Shown piece after piece: positions 46,722 to 57,565 of a DNA stretch of 64,000 nt. Positions within the stretch are counted from its first letter, which is position 1. Each line of letters begins with the position of its first letter. Below the pieces are notes generated by a model. It did not search any database. It saw only the letters and a program-made list of their open reading frames with translations, and was not told where the DNA came from. The stretch is from Cladopsammia gracilis (Eukaryota; Cnidaria; Anthozoa; Scleractinia; Dendrophylliidae): NCBI GenBank assembly GCA_022457155.1, contig JAJGOT010000059.1, positions 2,117,001 to 2,181,000 on the forward strand. Reading direction: 5' to 3'. A program made the translations under genes and the position numbers.

Positions 46722-49028
46722 GTACGGTGGCCCACTAGGGCCACTGCAACACACTTTAAATTAATGCCGTTTCTGTATAAAAACTCACCTCTTCTATACA
46801 ATGGTTCTTGTTTTCAATACAAGTATAAGCCTCTTCCATAGAAACGAGCCTCCTCCGTAGAAATGTGCCTTCTCCGTTGAAATGAGCCTCCTCCGTAGAA
46901 ATCAGCCTCCTCCGTAGAAATGTGCCTCCTCCATAGAAATGAGCCTCCTCCGAAGAAATGAGCCTCCTTCGTAGAAATGTGCCTTCTCCGTTGAAATGAG
47001 CCTCCTCCGTAGAAATGAGCCTCCTCCGTAGAAATGAGCCTTCGCCGTAGAAATGTGGCTCCTCCGTAGAAATGTGGCTCCTCCGTAGAAATGAGCCTTC
47101 GCCGTAGAAATGTGACTCCTCCGTAGAAATGAGCCTCTTCCGTAGAAATGGGCATATTGTAAACATGGACTGGACTGGATTTGTAAAACATGGATTTGTG
47201 AAACATGGATTTTGTAAAATGAAAACAAATTTTAAACGTATTCTTTCGACCTTTTTAATTTCATTTTTTTCTGTCCTCCGGATGTTGTCACGGATTATAT
47301 GTTAAAAAGTGTTGACGGGCATGTACGACTCCTGCAGTTCGCAAATAAATTTTAAAGCCTTCATAGCTTATAGCCTTTACATTCTTTCTTAAGCAAGACG
47401 CGAGTTTCGGTTCCAAGGTAAACCTCATCAGGCTCAATTATCCTTCGAAGAGTCAAGAGTTAAGTCAGTTTTCTTCATACGAGGCTTTTGTGTAAATACC
47501 GACCTAAAAGCTGAAAAGGCTCAGGCAACCTTTCATCTGAGCGGTTAGAAACAAAATATGAAAGTTGTGAGAAGTAAATGTTGTAAAATTAACGGGGCTC
47601 GAGACTAAAGGTAGCCAACTAGACATAGTCTAGTAAAAATTCAGTTTTGGCGGCTAGTAGATTTTGGCTTCACTAGCCATTTTGCTTAGTGAAAATGGTA
47701 ATGAACCGGACGGAAACGAAACTGGAAATTATTTCCGATTAATCGCAAAGGCAAACTTGAGAGAACGGAAACTAAAACAAAGACTGTAAACGGACATCAC
47801 AATATTTGATGCCATAACTTATTTTGAACTTCTAAATATAGAAACAAAAACAATCGCTTTTTAGTTATTTCTTGTTATTGCTTTATGGCATTAAATAATA
47901 ATGATGTCCGTTTACAGTCTATGTTTTAATTTCTGCTCTCTCAAGTTTGCCTTTGCGATTAATCGGAAATAATTTCCAGTTTCGTTTCCGTCCGGTTCAT
48001 TACCATTTTCACTAAGCAAAATGGCTAGTGAAGCCAAAATCTACTAGCCAAAACTAAATTTTTATTAGACTATGTCTAGTTGGCTACCTTTAGTCTCGAG
48101 CCCTGTTAATTTTGCAACATTTACTTCTCACAGCTTCCATATTTTGTTTCTAACCGCTCAGATGAAAGGTTGCCTGAGCCTTTTCAGCTTTTAGGTCGGT
48201 ATTTACACAAAAGCCTCGTATGAAGAAAACTGACTTAAATCTTGACTCTTCGAAGGATAATTGAGCCTGATGAGGTTTACCTTGGAATCGAAACTAGCGT
48301 CTTGCTTAAGAAAGAATGTAAAGGCTAAGCTATGAAGGCTTTAAAATTTATTTGCGAACTGCAGGAGTCGTACATGCCCGTCAACACTTTTTAACATATA
48401 ATCCGTGACAACATCCGGAGGACAGAAAAAAATGAAATAAAGGAAGTCGAAAGAATACTTTTAAAATTTGTTTTCATTTTACAAAATCCATGTTTCACAA
48501 ATCCATATTTTACAAATCCATGTTTTACAAATCCAGTCCAGTTCATATTTTACAACATGCCTATTTCTACGGAAGAGGCTCATTTCTACGGAGGAGCCAC
48601 ATTTCTACGGCGGAGCCACATTTCTACGGCGAAGGCCCATTTCTACGGAGGAGCCACATATCTGCGACAAAGGCTCATTTCTACGGAAGAGCCACATTTC
48701 TACGGCGAAGGCTCGTTTCTACGGAGGAGGCTCATTTCTACGGAGAAGGCACAATTCTACGAAGGAGACTCATTTCTACGGAGGAGGCTCATTTCTATGG
48801 AGGAGGCACATTTCTACGGAGGAGGCTCATTTCTACGGAGGATGCTCATTTCTACGGAGGAGGCTCGTTTCTACGAAGGAGGCTCATTTCTACGGAGGAG
48901 GCTCGTTTCTATGGAAGAGGCTTATACTTGTATTGAAAACAAGAACCATTGCATAAAAGAGGCGAGTTTTTATACAGAAACGGCATTAATTTAAAGTGTG
49001 TTACAGTGGCCCCAGTGGGCCACCGTAC
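46722..49028. mobile_element. 2.3-kb foldback element with 19-bp arrays in both arms
   Basis: A near-complete palindrome centred near 47875: termini GTACGGTGGCCCACT and its complement, arms of about 1.1 kb. Each arm carries an array of a 19-bp unit (GAGCCTCCTCCGTAGAAAT) at about 46845-47150 and, inverted, 48570-48930. Because 19 is not a multiple of three and the unit has no stop, all three frames stay open, which explains three overlapping 108-162-codon frames. Structure resembles Foldback/Galileo-type elements. No transposase seen. Confidence 0.8.
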
Positions 49029-49212
49029 TACGACTGCGGTCCTGTGGGACTCAAATGACAATGGCTATGGCGGCCATGTTGGTGCATATAACAAAAGAAG
49101 TTCATTAAAATTCTTTTGTAGCTGTACACCAATATGGCCGCCGTGACGTAACTGAAAACCGATACAACACGGACACGAATGGAGTAAACTTGTGAAATTC
49201 GCATTCACATGT

Positions 49213-49350
49213 AAATTAGATACAACCACTAGTGAATTGTATCTGGAATGTAAATTAGATACAACCACTCGTGAGTTGTATCTGGAATGCAAATTAGATA
49301 CAACCACTAGTGAGTTGTATCTGGAATGCAAATTAGATACAACCACTCGT
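49213..49350. repeat. 39-bp tandem repeat, four copies
   Basis: AAATTAGATACAACCACT-type unit at 49213, 49252, 49291 and 49330. Each unit holds an internal inverted pair (AGATACAAC / GTTGTATCT), so single copies form hairpins. Confidence 0.8.
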
Positions 49351-49514
49351 TAGTTATGTCAAGATTGTATCGGCCAATAGAGCGTGTACACTATGCGAGC
49401 CAGCGAGGCATGCGAGGCAGACCAGCGAGGCATGCGAGGCAGACATGCGAGGCATGCGAGGCAAACTCAATATTAAAAAAAAATAATTATTATTAAATAA
49501 ATTTATTTAATAGC

Positions 49515-49650
49515 AAGAGAACGGTAACGCCAGTTGACGACGACGGCGCGCATAAAAAATACCCAAAATAATACTTTTTCATGCGCGCGTGTGACCCATA
49601 TATGAGTGTTTTTAATGTGCGCGCCGTCGTCAACTGACGTTCCCGTTCTC
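49515..49650. mobile_element. Short MITE with GAGAACGGTAACGCCAGTTG ends
   Basis: About 136 bp. Inverted arms of about 38 bp continue into a shared GACGACGGCGCGCA segment. The 79-codon minus frame overlapping it is not a gene. Confidence 0.7.
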
Positions 49651-50124
49651 GACGAAAGCGACCTCGTGTAAGAAGGCATGAAAATGACGCGGTCTCGTTC
49701 GCTCGTGTCCAGCACTCTCTCTCCGGACCGTCTGAGAATCACGCCAACTGGTTGGACAATATTTCAACTGGGTGTTCAGAAAACAAGTCACGTGACCAGA
49801 AAACAAACACCAAGAGTGCATTCAGTGCAAAATCTGTGGTACGGATTTGTTGAAATTTACGTTACTAAAAAACTATGACGTCACAAAAACTGAATAACGT
49901 GATAGGTTCTTCTTTCATAACTACCTCCGACAGATCAAACTTGGCCAAAATTAAGTCAGGAAACTAAGGGAACCCAATATATGACGGTTAGAAGTCACCC
50001 ATAGCAACCATTTTGTGGAGTCCCCCCCCCCCCTTTGTCTCCCCCCTTAAATATACTTTGATGGGTCAGTACTCATAAAAATTCCCAATCATCGACAAAG
50101 AAATTATGGTTATTGTATTGACGT

Positions 50125-50377
50125 CACTAGTTACCATAGCAACGGTACTCTGTTAAAAAAACACCTTAATTTTAGACAAATGCTCAAAAAACGAAGTCAG
50201 TTAACCCATTTTTTATTATTGAGTAATGATTAAGTTAAAAAAAATTCTAAGGAGCAGTTTCAGAGCCACCTTAAAATTTAAACTGATCATTACCCAATAA
50301 TAAAAAAATAGGGTCACCGAGCTCGTCAAAGGTGTTTTCATCAAGTTATACTGTTGCTATGGCAATAAGTGACATTC
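50125..50377. mobile_element. AT-rich MITE with CATAGCAAC ends
   Basis: Outer inverted pair ACCATAGCAAC / GTTGCTATGG and an inner pair of AT-rich arms around TTATTATTGAGTAATGAT, about 250 bp in all. The flanking 50.4-50.9 kb contains nothing I recognise. Confidence 0.6.
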
Positions 50378-51529
50378 ACTTCCAGGGGTATTTACATTCC
50401 AAAATATCTATTTTTATAGAAAATAGAGCTGAAGGGGCAAACCAAGTTACCGGGCCATGGAGGACAGGAAGCCTTGTTTCTTCCAAACAAAACTTTATTA
50501 ATGTGTGAAGTCAATAAAAGAAGCACAAGTGGTATTAATTATTAATATTAATCAAAGCTTTTTGCTCTGAAGTCAACTCAGGATCATATGTCACATCTAC
50601 ACCAGCTTGAAATGGTTTTATGTAACAGTTTCTTGGCAATGAAATGCATTCTATTCGTGGACAGAAGAAGAACATTCTTTATATCCATGTCAAATGAATA
50701 ATTCTGCATGGAGAGCACCAAATGAAATTATGTTCTTGCAAGTTGCACATTTTGCTTCTTTGCGTGGTTTGCAATCGTCTGTTTGACATCTGTTTAGTAT
50801 GGAAATGATATACATCTAGTTGATTTACATGTATGCAAATGCATTCAAATTAGAAGCCATAAATAAAACTTTAATATCGTATCAGTTGTTAAAAGTTGTA
50901 TTGAACATAATACAATAAAAACACGTACCTTTACAAAAGGATGGCAACGATTAAGACAGATAGCAGACAAAAATCTCTTCCCGATTATCAAAATGGCATA
51001 GACCACGCGTACGAACCAAGGAGAAGGGACGACACGATGCGACATGACGTGACGCGACGTGCCGCATTTTCTGCATGCCTCGCGTGTCTGCCTCGCATGG
51101 CTCGTATAGCTCGCTGGCTCGCACATTGTGCATCCCCGGACAATACAGGGTAATCATGTGATTGGAATGGCTCATTTCTTTTGTTAGTACCTTTATGAAT
51201 TATTAATGAATTTTACAATATGTAATATGTACGAGATAAAATTTTTTGGACTTTATGGCACTACAACTTTTGCACTTTTACATTGAAAAAAAAAGTTAAT
51301 AAGAAGAGCCCCTTTGCTGATTTCCACTGAAATTCCAAAGTATTTTATTTCATGTTTTGGCCAAATAGAGTTAATTTTGTACCGGGTTAATAAAGCCCAC
51401 AATGACAGTATTTGATCTTTGTTTCAGGAAAAGAACTGGTGATGGATTCAACACCCACAACACTATTCCTCAAAACCACTGTAGATCAAATAAATTAAAT
51501 TAATTACCACTGTAGATTAAAGGGACGAG

Positions 51530-52090
51530 GTTCACACTACAAGCGAGCATTATAATTTGCGGAGGAAAAATCATTTGATTTGTGCATGTGGGTAACTATG
51601 TTGTATGCTGATCACTGGTGACTTGTCACAAGCAGAATACCCAATCACACTCCCCTGCAGTCTTCCTCTTTTTGAATGTGTTCTTTTAACCGGCATTTTA
51701 CGGATACAGCTACTCGGATATTTCCAAACCCAACCCCCTACTCAAAAAGTACAAAGACAGTGCTTGTATATCTTACCATACGCAGCAGGCTCAGCCGCCC
51801 CTGTAGCTGCTTCTGCTCTCTCACCTGTGGAAACATTCAACATCGATAAACAACAGTCAGCACTTAAAAGCCTGGTCAAATGGGTTTGAGATCGATTGAA
51901 ATGGACTGTTATAAAATAATTTTAACAGCTAAAAAATTCCAATTTGTAATGAGCTTCAAGAACATAAATGAACCGTCTGCAATTCGCCCCTGATTCGGCC
52001 ACAGAGAGTACTGAGAGGTTTCTCGGACAGGCGAAGGTTAATTGAACAATTTTACTAATGAAGGTTTAAAGCTTTAAAAAAAACTGCTCT
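51530..52090. repeat. Gutted DED unit E (block 2)
   Basis: Leader and DED-flank sequence of an array unit are present, but at about 52080 the sequence leaves the homologous region just where the DED exon would begin. It is the only array unit left in block 2. Confidence 0.65.
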
Positions 52091-52175
52091 AGACTACAAA
52101 CAGTCCCTCTTTTCCAGCTTAGTCTGTCGAACGAGAAAATATGAAAAAATATTGGCGAGTGGAAAATGGCCGCTC

Positions 52176-52216
52176 GGAAACTGGGTATCTCGCTGTGTTT
52201 TACATAGGTTTCCTCT
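52176..52216 (-). pseudogene. Fragment of a caspase-like exon start
   Basis: Acceptor TTTGCAG and the first dozen codons (E-ETYVKHSEIP) of the caspase-like exon, then unrelated sequence. With the flank at 52217-52480 this shows another, otherwise lost, gene copy. Confidence 0.55.
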
Positions 52217-52621
52217 GCAAATAAATAAATTGTATCGTTCAAATTGGCAAACGTGAAGATGAATATGTAATCTACGTAAAATAATTTTAGTTCTTACAAA
52301 GCCTGGCTGAGATGTGGCAATTGAATGGAAAAAAGGGAGAAATGTACGAGATAATATTTTTTGGAGTTCATGGCACTGCAACTTTTGTACTTTTACATTG
52401 AAAAACAAAGTTAATAATGAGAGCCCCTTTGCTGATTTCCACTGCAATTCCAAAGTTTTTTATTTTATGTTTTGGTTACCTTAACTTTTGGCCAAATAGA
52501 GTTAATTGTCATTTGTGTACTGGGTATATAAAGCCCACAATGACAGTATTTGACCTTTGTTAAGGGAAAAGAACTGGTGATGGATTCAACACCCACAACA
52601 CTATTCTTCAAAACCACTGTA

Positions 52622-52685
52622 GAACACGAGAAGATTCAAAATTTACAGACCCTATTATTCTAAGTTAAGTGTCATAAATCTTACT
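52622..52685 (-). pseudogene. LINE relic, block 2
   Basis: Short piece matching 31535-31595 of the block 1 LINE tail. The rest is deleted. Confidence 0.55.
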
Positions 52686-52838
52686 TAACGAAGTTAATGA
52701 AACAAAATAATGTTCATGGATAGATGATTACTTACCCCCCCCATCCCCCCCACCCCCCTCCACCCATGTTTCAATCAAGAGGCCGGCTGTAAATTTTATG
52801 TTTAGAAAATCAGGTTATATTATTAGGGGCTTTAATTT

Positions 52839-53465
52839 AACCCTTTCACTATACTCCCAGAGTCAATTATGGAGATGTTGTAGGTTAAAATAATTTTAGG
52901 TTAAAATTATTTCAAACTAGGTTAATTTTTATTTTCCTTTTTCCCAGATTCATTAACATAATCTCAGACAGAGGAAAATAAAAAATTACCTAGTTCAAAA
53001 TAATTTTAACCTACAACAGAGACATGTAGTGTAGTTCTAACTTTTGAGTCTGTTGACGAAATCCTATGGTGTGACCATTCAAATGAAACCTCTTCAGCAG
53101 TACTTTTGCATGGTACCATTTGTTCTAACTTTTGAGCCTGTCGATGAAATCCTATGGTGCGACCATTCAAATGAAACCTCTTCAGCACTACTTTTGCATA
53201 GTACCATTTGTTCCAATGTTTGAGTCTTTTGATGAAATCCTATGGTGTGACCATTCAAATGAAACCTCTTCAGCAGTACTTTTACATGGTACCATTTGTT
53301 CTTTCTTTTGAGTCTTTTGATGAAATCCTATGGTGTGACCATTCAAATGAAACCTCTTCAGCAGTACTTCTGCATGGTACCATTTGTTTTTCAATATTTT
53401 ACAAAATAAAATGTTGGATTTTTTTTTGAAATTTGATATTTGGCACTCTTGGGAGTTAAAGAGGT
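52839..53465. mobile_element. MITE with internal 88-bp repeats (5 copies), block 2
   Basis: Orthologue of 31727-32112 with the same ends and about five copies of the 88-bp unit (from 53038). A 139-bp MITE (52878-53016) is inserted near its left end. Confidence 0.7.
52878..53016. mobile_element. MITE with TTGTAGGTTAAAATAATTTT ends
   Basis: Perfect inverted ends of 20 bp. Block 1 lacks it (TATGGAGACATG uninterrupted at about 31751-31762). GGAGATG on the left and AGAGACATG on the right look like a degenerate target duplication. Confidence 0.75.
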
Positions 53466-53677
53466 AAAGGGGCAGTGCCTCAGATTGGTTGTTTCATACA
53501 AAACAATATGTTGGCTAAGAACAAACATGTACTGAAATGTTTGCATACAACATTTGTCAGGCATGCATGAGCTGCTTTAACAACTCCCTGACCTGTTTTA
53601 TTCAGTCTGATGATTGCCATTGAGCGTGAAACTCGAGTTACTGTTTTGTAACATCCCATCATGTTAGTTACATATTC
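53466..53677 (-). pseudogene. Severed C-terminus of HEPN-DD gene 2
   Basis: Matches the C-terminal ~70 codons of gene 1 (about 32103-32318). It is cut from the death-domain exon by the solo LTR at 53683-54224, so it is no longer translated in the original frame unless the LTR is spliced out. Confidence 0.65.
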
Positions 53678-53682
53678 CTGCT

Positions 53683-54224
53683 TGTCACGTTCTCACGAAT
53701 ACAAAGAACTGTAGTATCGCCCAAAGACTGTTTGTTCCTATTTCTTTGTAGCTTTGTTTCTTTAATTGCGTGATTACGAATATCTTTTTTTACTAGCCGC
53801 ACAAAGAGTAGTTCATTTTTATTTCCTGTACGTCAGAGCCATGTATTTAGATTTCTTTTCTACAAGCACGTTTTGGGAGTTGTAGGAGCCGTTCTTCAGT
53901 TAAGAGTTCTTAGAAGATTTTGGAGTTACTAGTCTTAGGAGTTTTTGAAGTACCTTTAACCCCGGAGTCAAGATCAGACGTAAGTCATACGGTCAACTTG
54001 TTTTTCCTTTCGTTTCTCGGAACTAAAGTTAGTATTTTTATTCGTTAAACTTAGACTATCGTATACCGTATTCCTTTTTAGTTTTTACCGCAAGTGATGT
54101 AAATAGTCGGCTGCCTGATTTTAATAAAAGTGTTAAGTCTTGCTGCCCGTCTGTGCTACACTGTGGTTGACCTGGCGAACTCCAGTACACAACATCTCGT
54201 GTCTGCGGTACTGGGAACGCGACA
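53683..54224. mobile_element. Solo LTR disrupting the death-domain exon
   Basis: 542 bp with ends TGTCACGTTC and GAACGCGACA, flanked by a perfect 5-bp duplication CTGCT (53678-53682 and 54225-54229). An AATAAAA signal lies near 54122. The block 1 orthologue has one CTGCT and no insert (about 32332). It inserted after the block duplication. Confidence 0.82.
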
Positions 54225-54673
54225 CTGCTCTACTTTATGCATCCACAGTGATAACAACCACAAAGTATGAATATGTAAGGCTCTACCTTTTTGTGACAGA
54301 TCAGTCCTTCCTATCTCCTCTAGGGCCCCTTGTAAGACCACCCAAGTGGCATATTCACCCCACGTTTCCTTCCACATATTAAGCATCGATATTCCTTTTC
54401 TTTCTTCTTTATCATGCTCCTTCAAATCAATAGCTTTCAGGTGTTTCTCGGGAAACCTAAGGCTTATGCCACCCCACATTTCGTTCCACATATGCATCAA
54501 TATTCCTTTTTTTTCTTCTTCCCCCTTCATATCAATAGCTTTCAGGTCTTTCTCAGGAATCCCAAGGCATCTGCCAAGCTCTTTCCAGCTAGTCCCAAGG
54601 CCACTTCCAATGTCATAAAGTTCTGTGTCTGAAACTGGTCTGTTGTCCAGGCTTGTGGGTACCACCACTGCAC
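54156..54673 (-). CDS. Death-domain exon, HEPN-DD gene 2 (LTR-truncated)
   Basis: Same acceptor and phase as 32668. The death domain begins VSDTELYDIG and is followed by an internal duplication: PEKDLKAIDMKGEEEKKG and PEKHLKAIDLKEHDKEERKG appear in tandem, adding about 30 residues around helices 3-5. After MHKVEQ the frame enters the LTR and stops at 54156, so the native C-terminus is replaced by about 20 foreign residues. With the extra helices, folding as a normal death domain is uncertain. Confidence 0.65.
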
Positions 54674-55284
54674 CTGTGATAACAAAGATATGCATGTAGA
54701 AAAACGGTCAAGTCATATGAGCCAAGTACCAGTTCAGCACTTGTAATCTCCTGTTCTGTAACTGTGAAGTGTTATAACTGATCATGTATGGTTGGTTGTA
54801 TAAATATAAAGATTTTACGTAACACAAAGAAATGTTTCATTGCATTCTTCGACAAAAATTAACTATTACATTAGAAAGACTGAAGAAAAAAATTGTTGTT
54901 ACTGTGGTATAATCATCTCTTAAACTGTTCACTAACAAGGTAACTACCAGTAGGTAATTTTGGCTGTTAAGCTTGAAACCGGAGGCTACAAAATGTAGAG
55001 TTTTAGTGGATAAATGGCTGGGACAGCAGTTCACTGTCCATTTAAGGAAGGTGCATGTCCATTATGTGGAGATTTGGCTGAGTAGAAATAAAGAGACAGT
55101 TTTCTTTATATTTACACGTAATTCTCGAACTCATTACTAATTCATCAAGTTTGAACAAAGAAAATGTATATATTTATAAAGTGTGATAGTGGTTTGGAAA
55201 CCTGATCACAATTAACAAAGATTTTGGTGATTTTATTCCTTTGTTTTCACCGTATTAAACTATTTAACGATCAGTTTGAGAAGC

Positions 55285-57340
55285 TATGTCAAACACTCAA
55301 AAGAGTGTTTCATCAGGTATCCAAACACCTCGAAGTGGGTTAAAAAAAAAACCTGGATGCGATTCATTTTTTCAACCCACTTCTCGGTGTTTGGAAATCA
55401 TGATGAAACAGTCTTCCTTGTGTTTGATATATGTTACTCATTACCACAGAACTGCAACACAGCACCTGTTTTTCTATTATGCATTTCCTCACCCCAAAAG
55501 ACCACAAATGAGAAACCCTATAACCAATGGAAACCTTAACATGCAGCCTTACTTTGATATGTATTTCATTGAATAGCAATTCGGAGCCATCTTGAATAAA
55601 CCCCCCTTTGAGGAAACATTTCAAACTAATAATTATTGTTTCCTAGTTTCCTTGAATAATTACCTTCCTTGAATAAAATAACCAGTGCACTTTAAGAGCC
55701 CCAAAAAATTAACAATGGTATTATTTTAAAAGGAATATATTTAGTACCCTTTTATCATGTATGCTGCATCAAGTTAATTACTGTTGCTTGGCAAAAGAAA
55801 AAAGTTAAAATGACCTTGACTTGCAGCTTCTTGGATTTCTTTTTCATCACTGTCATCACTTGTACTTGTAGTTGTAGCACTGGGAGTTTCTCTTGTCAGT
55901 TGCTGCAGGTTTTCATTGCCTGGTGAGAATAATGTATGACGATAAAAAATAAGCTTTATTAATATTTTTATATATTTTTAATACTTAACATCTTTAATAA
56001 ATAAATTCATTTTTTAATTACTAAAGACAGTTGATTCATTCAAACAAAACTTTATGTTAAATCAATTGGAAAAGGGAACTTGCTTCACTGATTCTTTTAA
56101 AATAATCATGTTTAAGGAGGCTCGTGCCCATTTCTCAAGTCCACACCCTTTCAATTTTAATGGGCCATATCTTTTGTTGTAGTGCATAAAAAGACAAGCC
56201 ACTTTGCATGCAAACACACAATACATTGAACTTTATGGGAGTATAGGATTTGTTTACATCGGTGCTTCCATGGCAACGGAATGGTGATCCTCTGAAATTC
56301 ACAAGTTGCGGAGTTTCTCTAGATCAAGAGAAATTTTTGAAAAACCCGCTAGTGGACTAATTGATTAGACCATGGGCTTCAACTGGACAAAGTTTGAAAG
56401 AAATGTATGAGAGCGTTTTCGAAATTTTTAGGGATGAAGTTTTGGGGATTATAAATACAGTGAAAAACATACTATCGACATAATTGGCTAATATCTAAAG
56501 AAAATGATGCGCGATGGGGATGCAGTTTCATCTCATAGTAGTTTGATTCCATTTGAAATGGTGTGTGAAAAAGTGAGGGGTTTGCTTTGGCCGATTGCGA
56601 GAAAGAAGGATTTGATTCGCGTGCGTTCAGCTGCTCTTGTTGCCATTTTTGTATGTAATTTGGTCTACGCCTACAAATGTGATGATAATTTAGAAACCGC
56701 GAGATGAATTTTTTTAAAAATTTGACAATCTCGAGATTGGTCATCAATTTATATGGCCTGCAAGTTTCAAGGACATTGAAGATATGCAAGGCAATAAAAT
56801 AGGGCCTCCAATGAACCAATTTTTTCCCGCAGATTTTGTGTTTACAAGTGAGCGTCCTCATTATTCACGAGTATTGTTTTTGAGTTTCATATGCACGTGC
56901 AAAACTTTAGCAAAAAATTTATTTGCATCGGAACAGAACGCTCAATTGGACATATATATCATTGGACTTGCCAACTGATGTGGCAATTCTCAGGTCATTG
57001 GCGTCCAGAGGGCTTGAGTGAGAGGCCAGGTTGGACAATTGGGCGAAGTCCTAAAAATTCCACTACTTTGTAAAAACTCTGTCATGTTAAATAAATCTCA
57101 GTCAAGGTTAATTCCCCTTTATAAACTTGGTGTTTAATTTTTTACAGTTGGAATCCAAAGATAATTATTATTTAAATTATTTATTAAGACACTTTAATTA
57201 ATGTAAGAATAAGAATGTTTTCAATACAAAAATTAGCTAAAATAATAAAAAAATATGTTTTGCTAATGTTTGTATTGAAAATATTCCCTCAAGCCTTACT
57301 TATTCGATCAATAATAAGAATGGATTCTAAAAATATGTAC
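55285..57340. other. Intron segment present only in HEPN-DD gene 2
   Basis: Block 1 jumps across this interval (about 34410-34428). It contains the small exon at 55815-55919. From about 56110 to 57090 the DNA is featureless and may be an unidentified insert. I see no gene there: the 129-codon minus frame at 56472-56861 matches nothing I recognise. Confidence 0.45.
55815..55919 (-). CDS. Small symmetrical exon of HEPN-DD gene 2
   Basis: 105 bp, 35 codons, phase 1 at both ends, so it can be included or skipped without shifting frame. Acceptor TTCTCACCAG precedes it; the 3' donor is weak (GTCATT). It encodes a Ser/Thr/Asp/Glu-rich acidic linker (starts NENLQQLTRE) between the HEPN region and the death domain. 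Gene 1 has no equivalent. Likely a flexible linker, if used. Confidence 0.5.
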
Positions 57341-57565
57341 CCCTCAAATTGACACCAGTTGGAACATGTTATTACTTACAATAATTGTTATTGAAAGAGG
57401 GAAAAAACAACTTGGCAACAGATGTGGTCTAAAGACGGATTCTTGTACGGCAAGGTGCAAGCTGCTGCCAAAATTTTGTTGTCTTAATTGCAATGTCCCT
57501 CTCAAAATTAATTTATTGTCAGCCAATGAGTGAGATACAATAAAAATTATTACTGATAATCTTAC

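Larger units (their letters stand above)
49384..51135. mobile_element. Possible element with GCGAGCC-rich inverted ends
   Basis: The left end (about 49394-49470) is a run of GCGAGGCATGCGAGGCAGA-like repeats. The right end (about 51060-51130) has the inverse CTGCCTCGC / GCTCGCTGGCTCGC. Between them lie two smaller MITEs. Pairing of the ends is imperfect, so the call is tentative. Confidence 0.4.
45299..51226. mobile_element. 5.9-kb transposon block inserted in block 2
   Basis: Block 1 is continuous across this point (about 15047-15053, ATGTACGAGATAA) while block 2 resumes the same sequence at 51226. The insert holds at least five inverted-repeat elements of unrelated ends, listed separately, and no recognisable gene. 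Confidence 0.75.

Noticed and set aside
46756..47228. Three overlapping repetitive open frames (108-136 codons), and their mirror at 48468-48994
   Set aside because: They are the 19-bp array of a foldback element read in all three frames. A unit length not divisible by three and lacking stops gives open frames automatically.
49065..49346. 93-codon frame with HSRYNSLVVVSNL repeats
   Set aside because: 39 bp is a multiple of three, so the tandem repeat keeps one frame open. It is a repeat artefact.
56472..56861. 129-codon minus frame in the gene 2 intron
   Set aside because: No motif, no splice context, an overlapping 67-codon frame on the other strand, and the segment is absent from block 1.
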